Source: Agrobacterium cavarae (GTDB taxonomy: Bacteria; Pseudomonadota; Alphaproteobacteria; Rhizobiales; Rhizobiaceae). From it: a DNA stretch of 64,000 nt. The translations under genes were made by a program, and so were the position numbers. The stretch covers positions 201,890-265,889 of the forward strand of contig NZ_SISF01000034.1 of the NCBI RefSeq assembly GCF_004310285.1. Direction: 5' to 3'. The stretch's first letter is position 1; the number at the start of each line of letters is the position of its first letter. The notes beneath the pieces are model-generated. The model made no database searches. It saw only the letters and a program-made list of their open reading frames with translations, and was not told the DNA's origin. This document shows, in pieces, positions 18,313-28,085 of the stretch.

Positions 18313-19056
18313 ATGTCGGAAACCGCACCTTCCCTGTTGCCTGAACATGTCGCCATCATCATGGATGGTAACGGTCGCTGGGCCAAACAGCGCGGCTTGC
18401 CGCGCATCATGGGCCACCGGCGGGGCGTGGAGGCCGTGCGTGAGACCGTTCGGACTGCGGGCGAATGCGGCTTGAAATATCTCACGCTCTTTGCGTTTTC
18501 TTCGGAAAACTGGCGCCGGCCGCAATCGGAGGTTTCAGATCTCCTTGGTCTCCTCAAGGCATTCATTCGCCGCGATCTGGCCGAGCTTCACAAGGAGAAT
18601 GTGCGCGTTCGCGTGATCGGCGACAGGGTCGGGCTCAAGGATGATATCCGCGCTCTGCTGGAAGAGGCAGAGCAGACCACGCGCGACAACACTGCGCTCA
18701 CGCTCATCATAGCGTTCAACTACGGTGCGCGGGATGAAATTGCGCGCGCGGCGGCGTCGCTGGCCCGCGATGTTGCAGAGGGTCGGATCGATGTTTCTGC
18801 GATCACGCCAGAGGCGATTTCCGCGCGTCTGGACACGGCAGGCATTCCTGATCCTGACCTGATTATCCGCACCAGCGGTGAGGAGCGTCTGTCGAACTTC
18901 CTGTTGTGGCAGGCGGCCTATTCCGAATTCCTGTTCATTCCCGACTACTGGCCTGACTTCAATCGCCAGACGCTCGTAGCTGCGATCGATCAGTATATGA
19001 CGAGAGATCGTCGCTTTGGTGGCCTGTCCACTCAAGTTGCGATGGCAGGCGCCTGA
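18313..19056 (+). CDS. uppS: Isoprenyl transferase (undecaprenyl diphosphate synthase)
   Basis: A 247-residue cis-prenyltransferase that makes undecaprenyl diphosphate, the lipid carrier for peptidoglycan and polysaccharides. Catalytic segment HVAIIMDGNGRWAKQRGLPR with the metal-binding aspartate; later IIRTSGEERLSNFLLWQAAYSEF. The ATG at 18313 is preferred; a TTG 11 codons upstream is possible. The stop codon overlaps the first base of cdsA (TGATG), so the two genes are coupled. Confidence 0.94.
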   Translation: MSETAPSLLPEHVAIIMDGNGRWAKQRGLPRIMGHRRGVEAVRETVRTAGECGLKYLTLFAFSSENWRRPQSEVSDLLGLLKAFIRRDLAELHKENVRVRVIGDRVGLKDDIRALLEEAEQTTRDNTALTLIIAFNYGARDEIARAAASLARDVAEGRIDVSAITPEAISARLDTAGIPDPDLIIRTSGEERLSNFLLWQAAYSEFLFIPDYWPDFNRQTLVAAIDQYMTRDRRFGGLSTQVAMAGA

Positions 19057-19889
19057 TGAGCCGCGAATTAAAGCTGCGGATCATTTCGGGCATCGTGATG
19101 GCCGCAGTCATTCTGACTGCGACCTGGTATGGCGGGATCATGTTCCGCGCCATCGCCGGCCTTCTGTCGCTCCTCATCTATTATGAGTGGAGCACGATCA
19201 CCAAGCTCTCCGACACCAATCCGACGGGTTATGCCTGGGGCTGGTTCTCTGTTGCCGTCATGAGCGGCAACACCATCTTTGGTGAGAGCTCTCTCGATCT
19301 CCCGCTGCTTTCCGGTTTTGCCATCACCGCCGCTCTGTTTCCGATTCTTCGCGGTCCAAACTGGTGGCTGGTAGGCGGGCTCGTCTATTCGGCGCTGAGC
19401 GGCATTTCGCTTGCGGCCATACGTGGCGAAGAATCAACCGGCCTTGTGGCCATGCTCTTCGTCTTCGCGATTGTCTGGGCAACGGATATCCTGGCCTATT
19501 TCGTCGGCCGCGCGATCGGTGGTCCAAAGCTTGCGCCTTCGATCTCGCCCGGCAAGACGTGGTCCGGCGCTGCCGGGGGGACGTTCTTTGGATTGGTTGC
19601 GGGTGGCGCCGTCACTCTTGCCTATCATGGAAGCATCTCGCTGACGGTATTGTTGCTGGCGCTGGCGCTCTCCATTTTCAGCCAGATCGGCGACCTGTTC
19701 GAATCCTTTATCAAGCGCAGGTTCGGAGTGAAGGATTCCAGTAATCTGATCCCGGGCCATGGCGGGTTCATGGACCGGGTTGACGGTCTTGTTTTCGCCT
19801 GCTTTACCGTATTCCTGATTGCAGTGGTTCACGCGGCAGTAACCGGTGATGTGCCAGGATCGGGCGATGGTATCTTGCTCGGCTTCTGA
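19056..19889 (+). CDS. cdsA: Phosphatidate cytidylyltransferase
   Basis: A 277-residue multi-pass inner-membrane enzyme that makes CDP-diacylglycerol from phosphatidate and CTP. About seven membrane helices. The C-terminal CdsA signature is complete: SFIKRRFGVKDSS then IPGHGGFMDRVDGL. It overlaps uppS by one base and precedes rseP by 49 bp. Confidence 0.95.
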   Translation: MSRELKLRIISGIVMAAVILTATWYGGIMFRAIAGLLSLLIYYEWSTITKLSDTNPTGYAWGWFSVAVMSGNTIFGESSLDLPLLSGFAITAALFPILRGPNWWLVGGLVYSALSGISLAAIRGEESTGLVAMLFVFAIVWATDILAYFVGRAIGGPKLAPSISPGKTWSGAAGGTFFGLVAGGAVTLAYHGSISLTVLLLALALSIFSQIGDLFESFIKRRFGVKDSSNLIPGHGGFMDRVDGLVFACFTVFLIAVVHAAVTGDVPGSGDGILLGF

Positions 19890-19938
19890 TCTGAGCAGAT
19901 AGATGACGAGAGACGCGACATAGGGAATCGGGAATAAT

Positions 19939-21072
19939 ATGGACACTGTGATGGCTGCGGTTAATTTTCTGACCGGTTATATGGTGCCATTTATCCTCGT
20001 GATCTCGCTGCTGGTCTTCGTCCATGAGATGGGGCACTACCTCGTCGGGCGCTGGTGTGGCATTCGCTCAACTGCATTTTCCGTGGGCTTCGGCCCGGAA
20101 TTGATCGGTTTCACCGACAAACGCGGCACGCGCTGGAAGATCTCGGCTGTGCCACTTGGCGGCTATGTCAAATTCTTCGGCGATGAGGATGTTTCCAGCA
20201 AGCCCGACAGCGATGGTCTTTCCGGGCTGACGCTGGAGGAGAGGTCGCACACGCTCGCTGGTGCGAAGCTCTGGAAAAGGGCGGCGACCGTCGCTGCGGG
20301 CCCCATTGCCAACTTCATTCTCGCGATCCTGATCTTCACGGTGCTCTTCACGATCTACGGTCGGATGATTTCCGATCCTGTCGTGTCTGAGGTGCGTCCC
20401 GATAGTGCCGCCCAGACGGCTGGTATTCTGCCGGGTGACCGCCTGATCGCGATCGACGGGGAAAAAGTGCAGACGTTTGAGGACGTCCGTCGCTATGTCT
20501 CCATCCGTCCAGGCACACAAATCAATGTTACTGTGGAGAGAGATGGCCGCGATCTGTCGTTGCCCATGGTACCGACACGCACGGAAACGACGGACCAGTT
20601 CGGCAACAAGATCGAGCTTGGAATCATCGGCATCACCACCGACCAGACGCGCGGCAATTTCCGCCATGTGAGCTACACGCCGGTGGAAGCGCTGGTTGAG
20701 GGGGTGCGGGAAACCGGCCATGTCATTACGGGCACCTTCAACTATATCGGCAACCTCGTCACGGGACGGATGAATGCCGATCAGCTGGGCGGACCGGTGC
20801 GTGTGGCGCAGGCATCGGGGCAGGTGGCGACACTTGGCGTCGGTGCGCTGATCCAGCTTGCCGCCGTTCTTTCAATTTCCATTGGACTACTGAACCTCAT
20901 GCCCGTTCCCATTCTGGACGGCGGCCATCTGGTGTTTTATGCGATAGAGGCGGTGCGCGGCAGACCGGTCGGGTTGGGCGCACAGGATGTTGCATTCCGC
21001 ATCGGCCTGGCGATGATTTTCAGTCTGATGGTTTTTGCGACTTGGAACGATATCAGCAGCTTGATCGGCTAA
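19939..21072 (+). CDS. rseP: Site-2 protease RseP
   Basis: A 377-residue intramembrane zinc metalloprotease. HEMGH (in FVHEMGHYLVGRWCG) is the HExxH zinc site near the N-terminus; NLMPVPILDGGHL near the C-terminus is the second catalytic motif. Between them lie one PDZ domain (about 125-200) and the membrane-reentrant loop GGYVKFFGDED. In E. coli RseP cleaves the anti-sigma factor RseA and signal-peptide remnants; the substrate here is not known. It sits directly before bamA, the usual order, in keeping with envelope quality control. Confidence 0.95.
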   Translation: MDTVMAAVNFLTGYMVPFILVISLLVFVHEMGHYLVGRWCGIRSTAFSVGFGPELIGFTDKRGTRWKISAVPLGGYVKFFGDEDVSSKPDSDGLSGLTLEERSHTLAGAKLWKRAATVAAGPIANFILAILIFTVLFTIYGRMISDPVVSEVRPDSAAQTAGILPGDRLIAIDGEKVQTFEDVRRYVSIRPGTQINVTVERDGRDLSLPMVPTRTETTDQFGNKIELGIIGITTDQTRGNFRHVSYTPVEALVEGVRETGHVITGTFNYIGNLVTGRMNADQLGGPVRVAQASGQVATLGVGALIQLAAVLSISIGLLNLMPVPILDGGHLVFYAIEAVRGRPVGLGAQDVAFRIGLAMIFSLMVFATWNDISSLIG

Positions 21073-21271
21073 AGGGGCGTTTCGAGCTGTTTTTTTAAGA
21101 GGGTGTTTACCTTGTTTTGAAGCCAAAGTGGCGATTGGGCCACGGTGGCTTGCGAAGTAAACAGAAATTAACGGTCGGGCTTGCTTGTAGAGGAAAAGCA
21201 GGTAAAACGACGCAGATGGCCGGAGTCGGGTTCCGCCCGCTGAGGGACAACGGGAAAAGGTAAGATTTGAA

Positions 21272-23596
21272 ATGAAGGCTGGTTCAAAGTTTTTGAACGC
21301 GGTATCGGCGGTTGCGCTGTCTGCTGGTGTTTCTTCGATTGCAGCTTTGGGGGTGCTTGCTTCTGCCGGTGTTGCCAATGCAGCTGTCGTCAGCAGAATC
21401 GATGTTCGCGGTGCTGAACGCTCCGGTGCGGATGCTGTTCGTTCCAACATTACGATCGCTCCCGGTCGCAATTTTTCCAATTCCGATATCGATGAATCGG
21501 TAAAGCGTCTTTACGCAACGGGCTATTTCTCCAACGTCAGCATGCGCGTGGCAGGCAATGCCCTCGTGGTGACGGTGAGCGAGAACAACCTCGTCAACCA
21601 GGTGGTCTTCAACGGCAACCGCAAGATCAAGGACGACAAGCTTCAGGCGGTCGTCCAGACGCAGTCTCTCGGCCCATATGATCAGACGATCGTGACGGCG
21701 GATATCGCTCGCATCAAGGAAGCCTACGCAAATATCGGCCGCAGCGACGTGCAGGTTACGACCCAGGTCGTGCCGGTTGGTCAGGGTCGCGTCAACCTTG
21801 CTTTCCAGATCAATGAAGGCGAGCGCACCAAGATCGCGCGCATCGATTTCGTTGGCAATAATGCCTACAGCGATGGCCGTCTGGCTGCCGTCATCAACAC
21901 CAAGAAGTCCAACATGCTGTCGTTCCTGACACGCAAGGACGTCTATAACGAAGACAAGCTGCGCGCCGACGAAGAGTCGCTGCGCCAGTTCTATTACAAC
22001 CGTGGCTATGCCGATTTCCGCGTCGTGTCCTCGAATGCTGTCCTCGACGAGGCGACCAACGAGTACACCGTCACCATTACGGTGGACGAAGGGCAGCGTT
22101 ACGACTTCGGCAATGTGGCCGTCGAATCCACGGTGCCTGGCATTGATGGATCGCAGCTCCAGGGTCTTGTCTACACGAAGTCCGGCTCTTACTACAGCGC
22201 CAAGGAAGTCCAGCAGAGCATGGAAGCAATTTCCAAGCGCGTTGCGGCGGAAGGCTATCCCTTCGCCCGTGTGACGCCGCGCGGTGACCGCGACCTGGCT
22301 GGCAACACGATTGGCTTGACCTACATCGTCGATCAGGGCGAGCGCGCTTACGTCGAACGCATCGAAATCCGTGGCAACACGCGCACACGTGACTACGTCA
22401 TTCGTCGCGAGTTCGACATCAGCGAAGGCGACGCTTTCAACCAGACGGTGATCAGCGCTGCTAAGCGTCGTCTCGAAGCGCTTGGGTACTTCTCCAAGGT
22501 CAACATCAGCACCTCGCAAGGCAGCGCTCCTGACCGCGTCGTGATCGTTGTGGATGTCGAAGATCAGCCGACAGGCTCCTTCGGTATCGGTGCGGGTTAC
22601 TCACAGAACGACGGCGCGCTGCTGGAAGCCTCGATCGAAGAGAAGAACTTCCTCGGTCGTGGTCAGTACATCCGCGTTGCAGCTGGTGCCGGTCAGGATG
22701 ATGCGCGTAGCTACACGCTGTCCTTCACTGAGCCATACTTCCTCGGCTATCGTCTTGCAGCTGGTTTTGACATCTTCAAGAGCCAGAGCAGCAAGGAAGA
22801 GTTCTACAATTACGACGAACAGGGTTTCTCGCTCCGCGTGACCGCGCCGATTACGGAAAACCTCGGTACGACGTTCAAGTACACCTATAAGCAGTTCAGC
22901 TATGACGGTAAGGGCGACTGGAACAATCCAGCAAATCTTGCCGCTCCTTATCGTGACCTGATTGCAGGTGGTGATTGGAGTCAGTCGATTATTTCGAACA
23001 CGCTGAACTACAACACGCTGGACGACCGCAACATGCCACGCGAAGGCTGGCAGGCTGCATTGACCAATGAGTTTGCAGGTCTCGGTGGCGATTCCGAATA
23101 CTACAAGATCTACGGTAAGGTTCGTTACTATCATTCGCTGTCGGATGAATATGACATCATTGGCTCGCTGACAGGCCAGGCCGGTTATGTCGTTCCAACC
23201 GGTGACAATCTTTACGTCTTCGATCAGTTCAAGATCGGTGGCCGTGTGATCCGTGGCTTTAAGAACGATGGTATCGGTCCGCGTATCGGCTCCGACGCGA
23301 TCGGCGGCACGACTTACTTTGCGGCTTCGGCTGAAGTTACCGCACCTATGCCGCTCGTTCCGGAAGATGTTGGCCTGCGTCTTGCTGGCTTCGTCGATGC
23401 CGGCACGCTCTACGGCAACAAGGTTGCGAATTCGGCTGGCGTTCAGGACGATAGCTCGATCCGTGCATCTGCCGGTATCGGCATCATGTGGGCGTCTCCG
23501 TTCGGTCCGCTGCGCGTCGACTACGCTGTTCCGATTGCCAAGGAAAGCTACGACGAGGAACAGCGTTTCCGGTTTGGCATGTCCAACACTTTCTGA
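21272..23596 (+). CDS. bamA: Outer-membrane assembly factor BamA
   Basis: A 774-residue Omp85 protein. A signal peptide (about 1-35, ending near VANAA) is followed by five POTRA domains to about residue 425, then a 16-strand beta-barrel. The barrel carries the FDxG-type segment GFKNDGIGPR and the conserved VRGF-like element VIRGFKNDG; the last residue is Phe (FGMSNTF), the usual outer-membrane insertion signal. BamA folds outer-membrane proteins. The 199-bp gap before it likely holds a promoter. The weak AAGG site lies 11 bases from the ATG. Confidence 0.96.
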   Translation: MKAGSKFLNAVSAVALSAGVSSIAALGVLASAGVANAAVVSRIDVRGAERSGADAVRSNITIAPGRNFSNSDIDESVKRLYATGYFSNVSMRVAGNALVVTVSENNLVNQVVFNGNRKIKDDKLQAVVQTQSLGPYDQTIVTADIARIKEAYANIGRSDVQVTTQVVPVGQGRVNLAFQINEGERTKIARIDFVGNNAYSDGRLAAVINTKKSNMLSFLTRKDVYNEDKLRADEESLRQFYYNRGYADFRVVSSNAVLDEATNEYTVTITVDEGQRYDFGNVAVESTVPGIDGSQLQGLVYTKSGSYYSAKEVQQSMEAISKRVAAEGYPFARVTPRGDRDLAGNTIGLTYIVDQGERAYVERIEIRGNTRTRDYVIRREFDISEGDAFNQTVISAAKRRLEALGYFSKVNISTSQGSAPDRVVIVVDVEDQPTGSFGIGAGYSQNDGALLEASIEEKNFLGRGQYIRVAAGAGQDDARSYTLSFTEPYFLGYRLAAGFDIFKSQSSKEEFYNYDEQGFSLRVTAPITENLGTTFKYTYKQFSYDGKGDWNNPANLAAPYRDLIAGGDWSQSIISNTLNYNTLDDRNMPREGWQAALTNEFAGLGGDSEYYKIYGKVRYYHSLSDEYDIIGSLTGQAGYVVPTGDNLYVFDQFKIGGRVIRGFKNDGIGPRIGSDAIGGTTYFAASAEVTAPMPLVPEDVGLRLAGFVDAGTLYGNKVANSAGVQDDSSIRASAGIGIMWASPFGPLRVDYAVPIAKESYDEEQRFRFGMSNTF

Positions 23597-23645
23597 TATC
23601 GGCAGTCCAGAACTGCGAGTTTGAATGTTCTGGAGTATCCGTTTG

Positions 23646-24710
23646 ATGGACTACAATGCTTTTTTTCCGCCCCACGAAGGCCTGCGATTGAAAGAAATCG
23701 CGGTCCGTCTTGGGGCGGAACTGTCTGATGAGGCCTTTGGCGATCGACGCGTGAGGTCGATTGCGCCCGTGTCGCGCGCCAAGCAGGACCAGCTCTGCTA
23801 TATCCTGTCTCGCAAGAACCGGGATGAGTTGCTGACATGCGATGCGGCCGCCGTCATCTGTGACGAGTCGCTGAAAAGCATCGTGCCGGATCATATTCCT
23901 GCTCTCATCTGCAAGAACCCACACACGATCTTTGCTCAGGCCGGTGAGCTTCTGCACCCTTCAGCCATGCGGCCTTCCGCCGTCACGCCTGAAGAGACGG
24001 GGGTATCGACTTCGGCGCATGTCGATCCCACCGCAAAGCTCGAACCCGGCGTCATCGTTGAGCCATTCGCCGTGATCGGAGCGAACGTTCACATCGGTTC
24101 CGGCACGCGGATCGGACCCGGCGCTATCATTGGCGCTGAGGTTCAGATCGGGCGTGACTGTACGATTGCCGGCGGCGCGAGCGTTCTTTCGGCTCTTATC
24201 GGAAATGGCGTCATTATCCACAACGGCGTGCGTATCGGCCAGGATGGTTTCGGCTATGCACCTGGACCGCGCGGCATGATCAAGATCGTCCAGATCGGTC
24301 GTGTGATCATTCAAGACCATGTCGAGATCGGCGCGAATACCACGGTCGATCGCGGGACGATGGATGATACCGTGATCGGCGAAGGCACGAAGATCGATAA
24401 CCAGGTCCAGATCGGCCATAATGTGCACATTGGTCGTCATTGCGGTATCGTCAGCAAGGTCGGCATCGCCGGAAGCACGCGCATTGGCGACGGCGTGATG
24501 ATTGGCGGCGCGGCTGGGATCAACGGCCATATCACCATTGGTGACGGTGCACAGATCGCGGCCATGAGCGGTGTGGTGTCAGACGTGCCGGCAGGCGCAA
24601 AGGTCGGTGGCACGCCGGCGCGCCCGATAAAACATTTCCTGCGTGATATGGCCGATATTCTCGCCCGCGCAGAAGAACGCGATAGGAAAACAGGAGACAA
24701 GAATGTCTGA
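23646..24710 (+). CDS. lpxD: UDP-3-O-acylglucosamine N-acyltransferase
   Basis: A 354-residue left-handed beta-helix acyltransferase, the third step of lipid A synthesis. The N-terminal uridine-binding domain begins MDYNAFFPPHEGLRLKEIA; from about residue 115 the sequence is built of hexapeptide repeats (IGxGTRIGPGA type), with the catalytic histidine in DNQVQIGHNVHIG. The ATG at 23646 is the conserved start, with GGAG 10 bases upstream; an upstream ATG at 23625 lacks a site. The end overlaps fabZ by 8 bp. Confidence 0.95.
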   Translation: MDYNAFFPPHEGLRLKEIAVRLGAELSDEAFGDRRVRSIAPVSRAKQDQLCYILSRKNRDELLTCDAAAVICDESLKSIVPDHIPALICKNPHTIFAQAGELLHPSAMRPSAVTPEETGVSTSAHVDPTAKLEPGVIVEPFAVIGANVHIGSGTRIGPGAIIGAEVQIGRDCTIAGGASVLSALIGNGVIIHNGVRIGQDGFGYAPGPRGMIKIVQIGRVIIQDHVEIGANTTVDRGTMDDTVIGEGTKIDNQVQIGHNVHIGRHCGIVSKVGIAGSTRIGDGVMIGGAAGINGHITIGDGAQIAAMSGVVSDVPAGAKVGGTPARPIKHFLRDMADILARAEERDRKTGDKNV

Positions 24711-25170
24711 AGAGACGAAAACGACGCTTGGCGCGGCTGACATCCTTGAGGTGATGAAGCTGCTGCCGCATCGTTATCCCTTTTTGCTGATCGACAAGAT
24801 CATCGACATTGACGGCGATAATTCTGCGATCGGCATCAAGAATGTGACGGTCAACGAGCCGCATTTCACCGGTCATTTTCCTGACCGTCCGATCATGCCT
24901 GGCGTTTTGATCGTAGAGGCGATGGCGCAGACGGCAGGTGCGATCTGCGCTCGCAACAAGGATGGCGGTGGATATCTCGTCTATTTCATGACGATCGACA
25001 ATGCGCGCTTCCGCAAGCCCGTCGTGCCTGGTGACCGACTGGAAATCCATGTCGTCAAGCAGCGTCAGCGCGGCAATGTCTGGAAGTTCCACTGCGAGGC
25101 CAAGGTCGATGGCGCTCTCGTCGCCGAGGCTGATGTCGGCGCGATGATGATCCCAGAGGATCAGCAATGA
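24703..25170 (+). CDS. fabZ: 3-hydroxyacyl-ACP dehydratase FabZ
   Basis: A 155-residue hot-dog-fold dehydratase of fatty-acid elongation. The catalytic histidine and glutamate lie in LLPHRYPFLLIDKI and PGVLIVEAMAQTAG; FTGHFPDRPIMPG is also diagnostic. The start at 24703 has AGGAG 8 bases upstream and lies inside the end of lpxD, giving coupled translation. Its substrate 3-hydroxyacyl-ACP is also the acyl donor of LpxA and LpxD, which flank it. Confidence 0.96.
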   Translation: MSEETKTTLGAADILEVMKLLPHRYPFLLIDKIIDIDGDNSAIGIKNVTVNEPHFTGHFPDRPIMPGVLIVEAMAQTAGAICARNKDGGGYLVYFMTIDNARFRKPVVPGDRLEIHVVKQRQRGNVWKFHCEAKVDGALVAEADVGAMMIPEDQQ

Positions 25171-25979
25171 GCGCGGTTGCGGCCTCAGCCAAGATCCATC
25201 CCATGGCCGTCGTTGAGGATGGCGCGGTCATCGGCGAGAATGTCGAGATCGGCGCGTTTGCTCATGTCGGCGCGAAGGTCAATTTGCGCGACGGCGTCAA
25301 GCTGTTGAACCATGCAGTGGTGACCGGTCGCACGGTGGTGGGTGAGGGGACCGTCATCCACCCCATGGCGGTCATCGGCGGTCAACCTCAGGCGATCCGT
25401 CACGACGGTTCCGAAACGACACTCGATATCGGCGCGCGCTGCACGATCCGTGAAGGCGTGACGATCAATACGGGTAGCTCGGATGGCGGCGGCAGAACGA
25501 TTGTCGGCGATGACAACCTCTTTCTCGCCAATTCGCATGTGGCGCATGATTGCATTCTTGGCAGTGAGATCATCCTGTCGAACAATGTCATGCTTGCCGG
25601 CCATGTGCGCATCGAGGACAAGGCTATTCTCGGCGGCGGCTGCGCGGTGCACCAGTTCACCCGTATCGGTCGCCAGGCCTTCATTGGCGGCCTTTCAGCT
25701 GTCAGCTACGATGTCATTCCCTATGGAATGCTGAATGGCAATCCCGGCATCTTGAGTGGGCTTAACGTTGTCGGCATGACGCGTGCGGGCATCGAGCGGG
25801 CCGATATCCACACCGTCCGCCGGGCCTACAAGCAGATCTTCGAGAGCGAAGGCAATGTGCGCGCCAATGCGGCTGCCATTCGTGAAGACTATCTGGAATG
25901 CCCACAAGCGCTTGAGATCATCGACTTCATCGCGGCCGCCAATGACCGGGCGATCTCTTCGCCGAACCGCGGCAAGTAA
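25167..25979 (+). CDS. lpxA: UDP-N-acetylglucosamine acyltransferase
   Basis: A 270-residue hexapeptide-repeat enzyme that starts lipid A synthesis by 3-O-acylation of UDP-GlcNAc. The beta-helix (about 5-190) includes VIGENVEIGAFAHVG and the catalytic histidine in FLANSHVAHDC; a helical C-terminal domain follows (RAGIERADIHTVRRAYK). It overlaps fabZ by 4 bp (ATGA). Confidence 0.96.
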   Translation: MSAVAASAKIHPMAVVEDGAVIGENVEIGAFAHVGAKVNLRDGVKLLNHAVVTGRTVVGEGTVIHPMAVIGGQPQAIRHDGSETTLDIGARCTIREGVTINTGSSDGGGRTIVGDDNLFLANSHVAHDCILGSEIILSNNVMLAGHVRIEDKAILGGGCAVHQFTRIGRQAFIGGLSAVSYDVIPYGMLNGNPGILSGLNVVGMTRAGIERADIHTVRRAYKQIFESEGNVRANAAAIREDYLECPQALEIIDFIAAANDRAISSPNRGK

Positions 25980-25989
25980 CGCGGTGACG

Positions 25990-26850
25990 ATGGGTGACCA
26001 GCGTCTGGCGATCATCGCCGGCAGTGGTTCTCTTCCCCTTTATGTGGCGCTTGCCGCACGATCGGCGGGAGAGGACCCGCTGATCATCCGCCTGAAGAAC
26101 GAAGCCGATCTTGACTGGTCAGAGTTCGAAAATGCCTCGATCAGTGTTGGCGATGTCAAAGGCCTGGGCCTGCTTCTCAGTGAGCATGGCATCGACCGCG
26201 TGGTTCTTTCCGGTGGCGTAGCACGCCGCCCCGAATGGAGGGAAATCCGTCCGAACCTGAAGATGATCGCCAAAATGCCGTCGATCATCCGCACGCTTTT
26301 GTCGGGCGGTGACGACACTGTACTGCAAATGGTGATTGGACTGATCGAAGCGCAGGGCGCTCGCGTCATCGGCGCCCATGAGATTGCGCCTGGACTTCTT
26401 GCGACCACCGGCCCGCTCGGCAAGGTCAAGCCGAGTGACGAGGATCGTAGAGACATCGCAAAAGCGGCTCAAGCGGCGTTGGCGCTCGGCGTGCTGGATG
26501 TCGGGCAGGGGGCTGTTTCCGTCGGTGGACGCATCGTTGCCCTGGAAGGCGTTGAGGGTACTGATGGCATGCTGGAGCGGGTCGCCGCACTCCGTGCTGC
26601 CGGACGCATCTCGCAGCGTCGCAGGGGCGTTCTTGTCAAGCTCTGCAAACCGCAACAGGATATTCGCGCCGATCTTCCCACCATAGGCCCTTCCACTGTC
26701 GAGAACGCGGCGAAGGCCGGTCTTGCCGGAATAGCCATTGAAGCGGGCAGGGCGTTTATTCTCGATCGTGAGGCGATGTTGAAAGCCGCCGATGCGGCAG
26801 GCCTGTTCGTTTGCGGCATCGACACCGCGCTTGAGGGAGGCATGATGTGA
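25990..26850 (+). CDS. lpxI: UDP-2,3-diacylglucosamine pyrophosphatase LpxI
   Basis: A 286-residue DUF1009 enzyme that cleaves UDP-2,3-diacylglucosamine to lipid X; it replaces LpxH in alphaproteobacteria. N-terminal RLAIIAGSGSLPLYVA, GGVARRPEWREIRPN, GDDTVLQMVIGLIEAQGARV with the acidic catalytic region, and GRAFILDREAMLKAAD. The start is ATG 25990; a GTG two codons earlier is possible and no strong Shine-Dalgarno is seen, so coupling to lpxA (11 bp away) may help. It overlaps lpxB by 4 bp. Confidence 0.94.
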   Translation: MGDQRLAIIAGSGSLPLYVALAARSAGEDPLIIRLKNEADLDWSEFENASISVGDVKGLGLLLSEHGIDRVVLSGGVARRPEWREIRPNLKMIAKMPSIIRTLLSGGDDTVLQMVIGLIEAQGARVIGAHEIAPGLLATTGPLGKVKPSDEDRRDIAKAAQAALALGVLDVGQGAVSVGGRIVALEGVEGTDGMLERVAALRAAGRISQRRRGVLVKLCKPQQDIRADLPTIGPSTVENAAKAGLAGIAIEAGRAFILDREAMLKAADAAGLFVCGIDTALEGGMM

Positions 26851-28031
26851 GGGAAGGCGTGCTGAAACTTGCTGTCGTGGCTGGCGAAGTCTCCGGCGAT
26901 CTCTTGGGCGCCGACCTTGTTCGTGCGCTCAAGACACAATATCCGGGGCAGGTGGAGCTCTTTGGGGTTGGCGGTGAACAGTTGACGACTGAGGGCCTGA
27001 ACTCTCTGTTCGATTACTCCGAATTGTCGATCATGGGCTTCACCCAGGTTCTGAAGAAACTGCCGCAACTGATTTCACGCATCAAGGAAACGGCGAATGC
27101 CATTATCGCCTACCAGCCCGATGCACTTCTGATCATCGATAGTCCCGATTTCACCCACCGTGTTGCAAAGCGCGTGCGAAAGGCGCTGCCAGACTTGCCG
27201 GTGGTGAACTACGTTTGCCCCAGCGTCTGGGCGTGGAAAGAGTACCGTGCGGCGGCGATGCTTTCCTATGTCGATCATGTGCTGGCACTGTTGCCTTTCG
27301 AACCGGAGGCAATGCAGCGCCTTGGCGGTCCGGCGACAACATTTGTCGGACACCGCCTCAGTGTCGATCCGGACGTTCTGGCGGTGCGCACACAACGTGC
27401 TTTGCGTCCCGTGCCAGCTGCTGGTGACGGACGGACGATCCTTCTTCTGCCTGGCTCGCGCTCGACAGAAACGACACGCCTGATGGAGCCGTTCCAGCAG
27501 GCTGCAAGCGCGTTCGTGGAGCGGAACGGGCCAACGCGGTTCGTGCTGCCGACTGTGCCGCGACAGGAGCAGCGAATCAGGGAACTTGCCGCCTCCTGGC
27601 CTGAGGCGATCCGGCCGGAGATCGGCACCGACACGGCGTTCAAGTGGCGTTGTTTTGCCGAGGCGGATGCGGCGATCGCGGCTTCCGGTACAGTCATCCT
27701 GGAACTCGCGCTTTGCCATGTCCCGGTCGTGTCTGTGTACAAAACGGACTGGATTTTCACGATGCTGAGCAAGCGAGTGAAGACGTGGACCGGCGCGCTC
27801 CCCAATCTGATCGCCGATTACGCCGTGGTGCCGGAATACTTCAATGAAGTGGTCCGTTCAGGCTCCATGTTGCGCTGGGCAGAGCGGTTGTCATCCGACA
27901 CCATCCAACGCCGCGCCATGCTGGAGGGGTTTGAGCTGGTGCAGAAAAGGCTACAGACGCAAATCCCACCAGGGGAGCAGGGTGCTTCGATCTTGCTGCA
28001 GACGATCAGGATTAAGACGGGCAAGCGATAG
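26847..28031 (+). CDS. lpxB: Lipid-A-disaccharide synthase
   Basis: A 394-residue GT19 glycosyltransferase that joins lipid X and UDP-diacylglucosamine into the lipid A disaccharide. KLAVVAGEVSGDLLGADL at the N-terminus, PDFTHRVAKRVRK, VCPSVWAWKEYR, LLPGSRSTE, and the C-terminal CHVPVVSVYKTD are typical. The start is GTG, within the last codons of lpxI. It is the last gene of the envelope cluster; a convergent LysR gene ends 54 bp later and no clear terminator lies between. Confidence 0.95.
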   Translation: MREGVLKLAVVAGEVSGDLLGADLVRALKTQYPGQVELFGVGGEQLTTEGLNSLFDYSELSIMGFTQVLKKLPQLISRIKETANAIIAYQPDALLIIDSPDFTHRVAKRVRKALPDLPVVNYVCPSVWAWKEYRAAAMLSYVDHVLALLPFEPEAMQRLGGPATTFVGHRLSVDPDVLAVRTQRALRPVPAAGDGRTILLLPGSRSTETTRLMEPFQQAASAFVERNGPTRFVLPTVPRQEQRIRELAASWPEAIRPEIGTDTAFKWRCFAEADAAIAASGTVILELALCHVPVVSVYKTDWIFTMLSKRVKTWTGALPNLIADYAVVPEYFNEVVRSGSMLRWAERLSSDTIQRRAMLEGFELVQKRLQTQIPPGEQGASILLQTIRIKTGKR

Positions 28032-28085
28032 GCCAGATGCTTTGCCGCAACTGTGCGCGGTTTCCATCATCCAACGTTTTGTTCA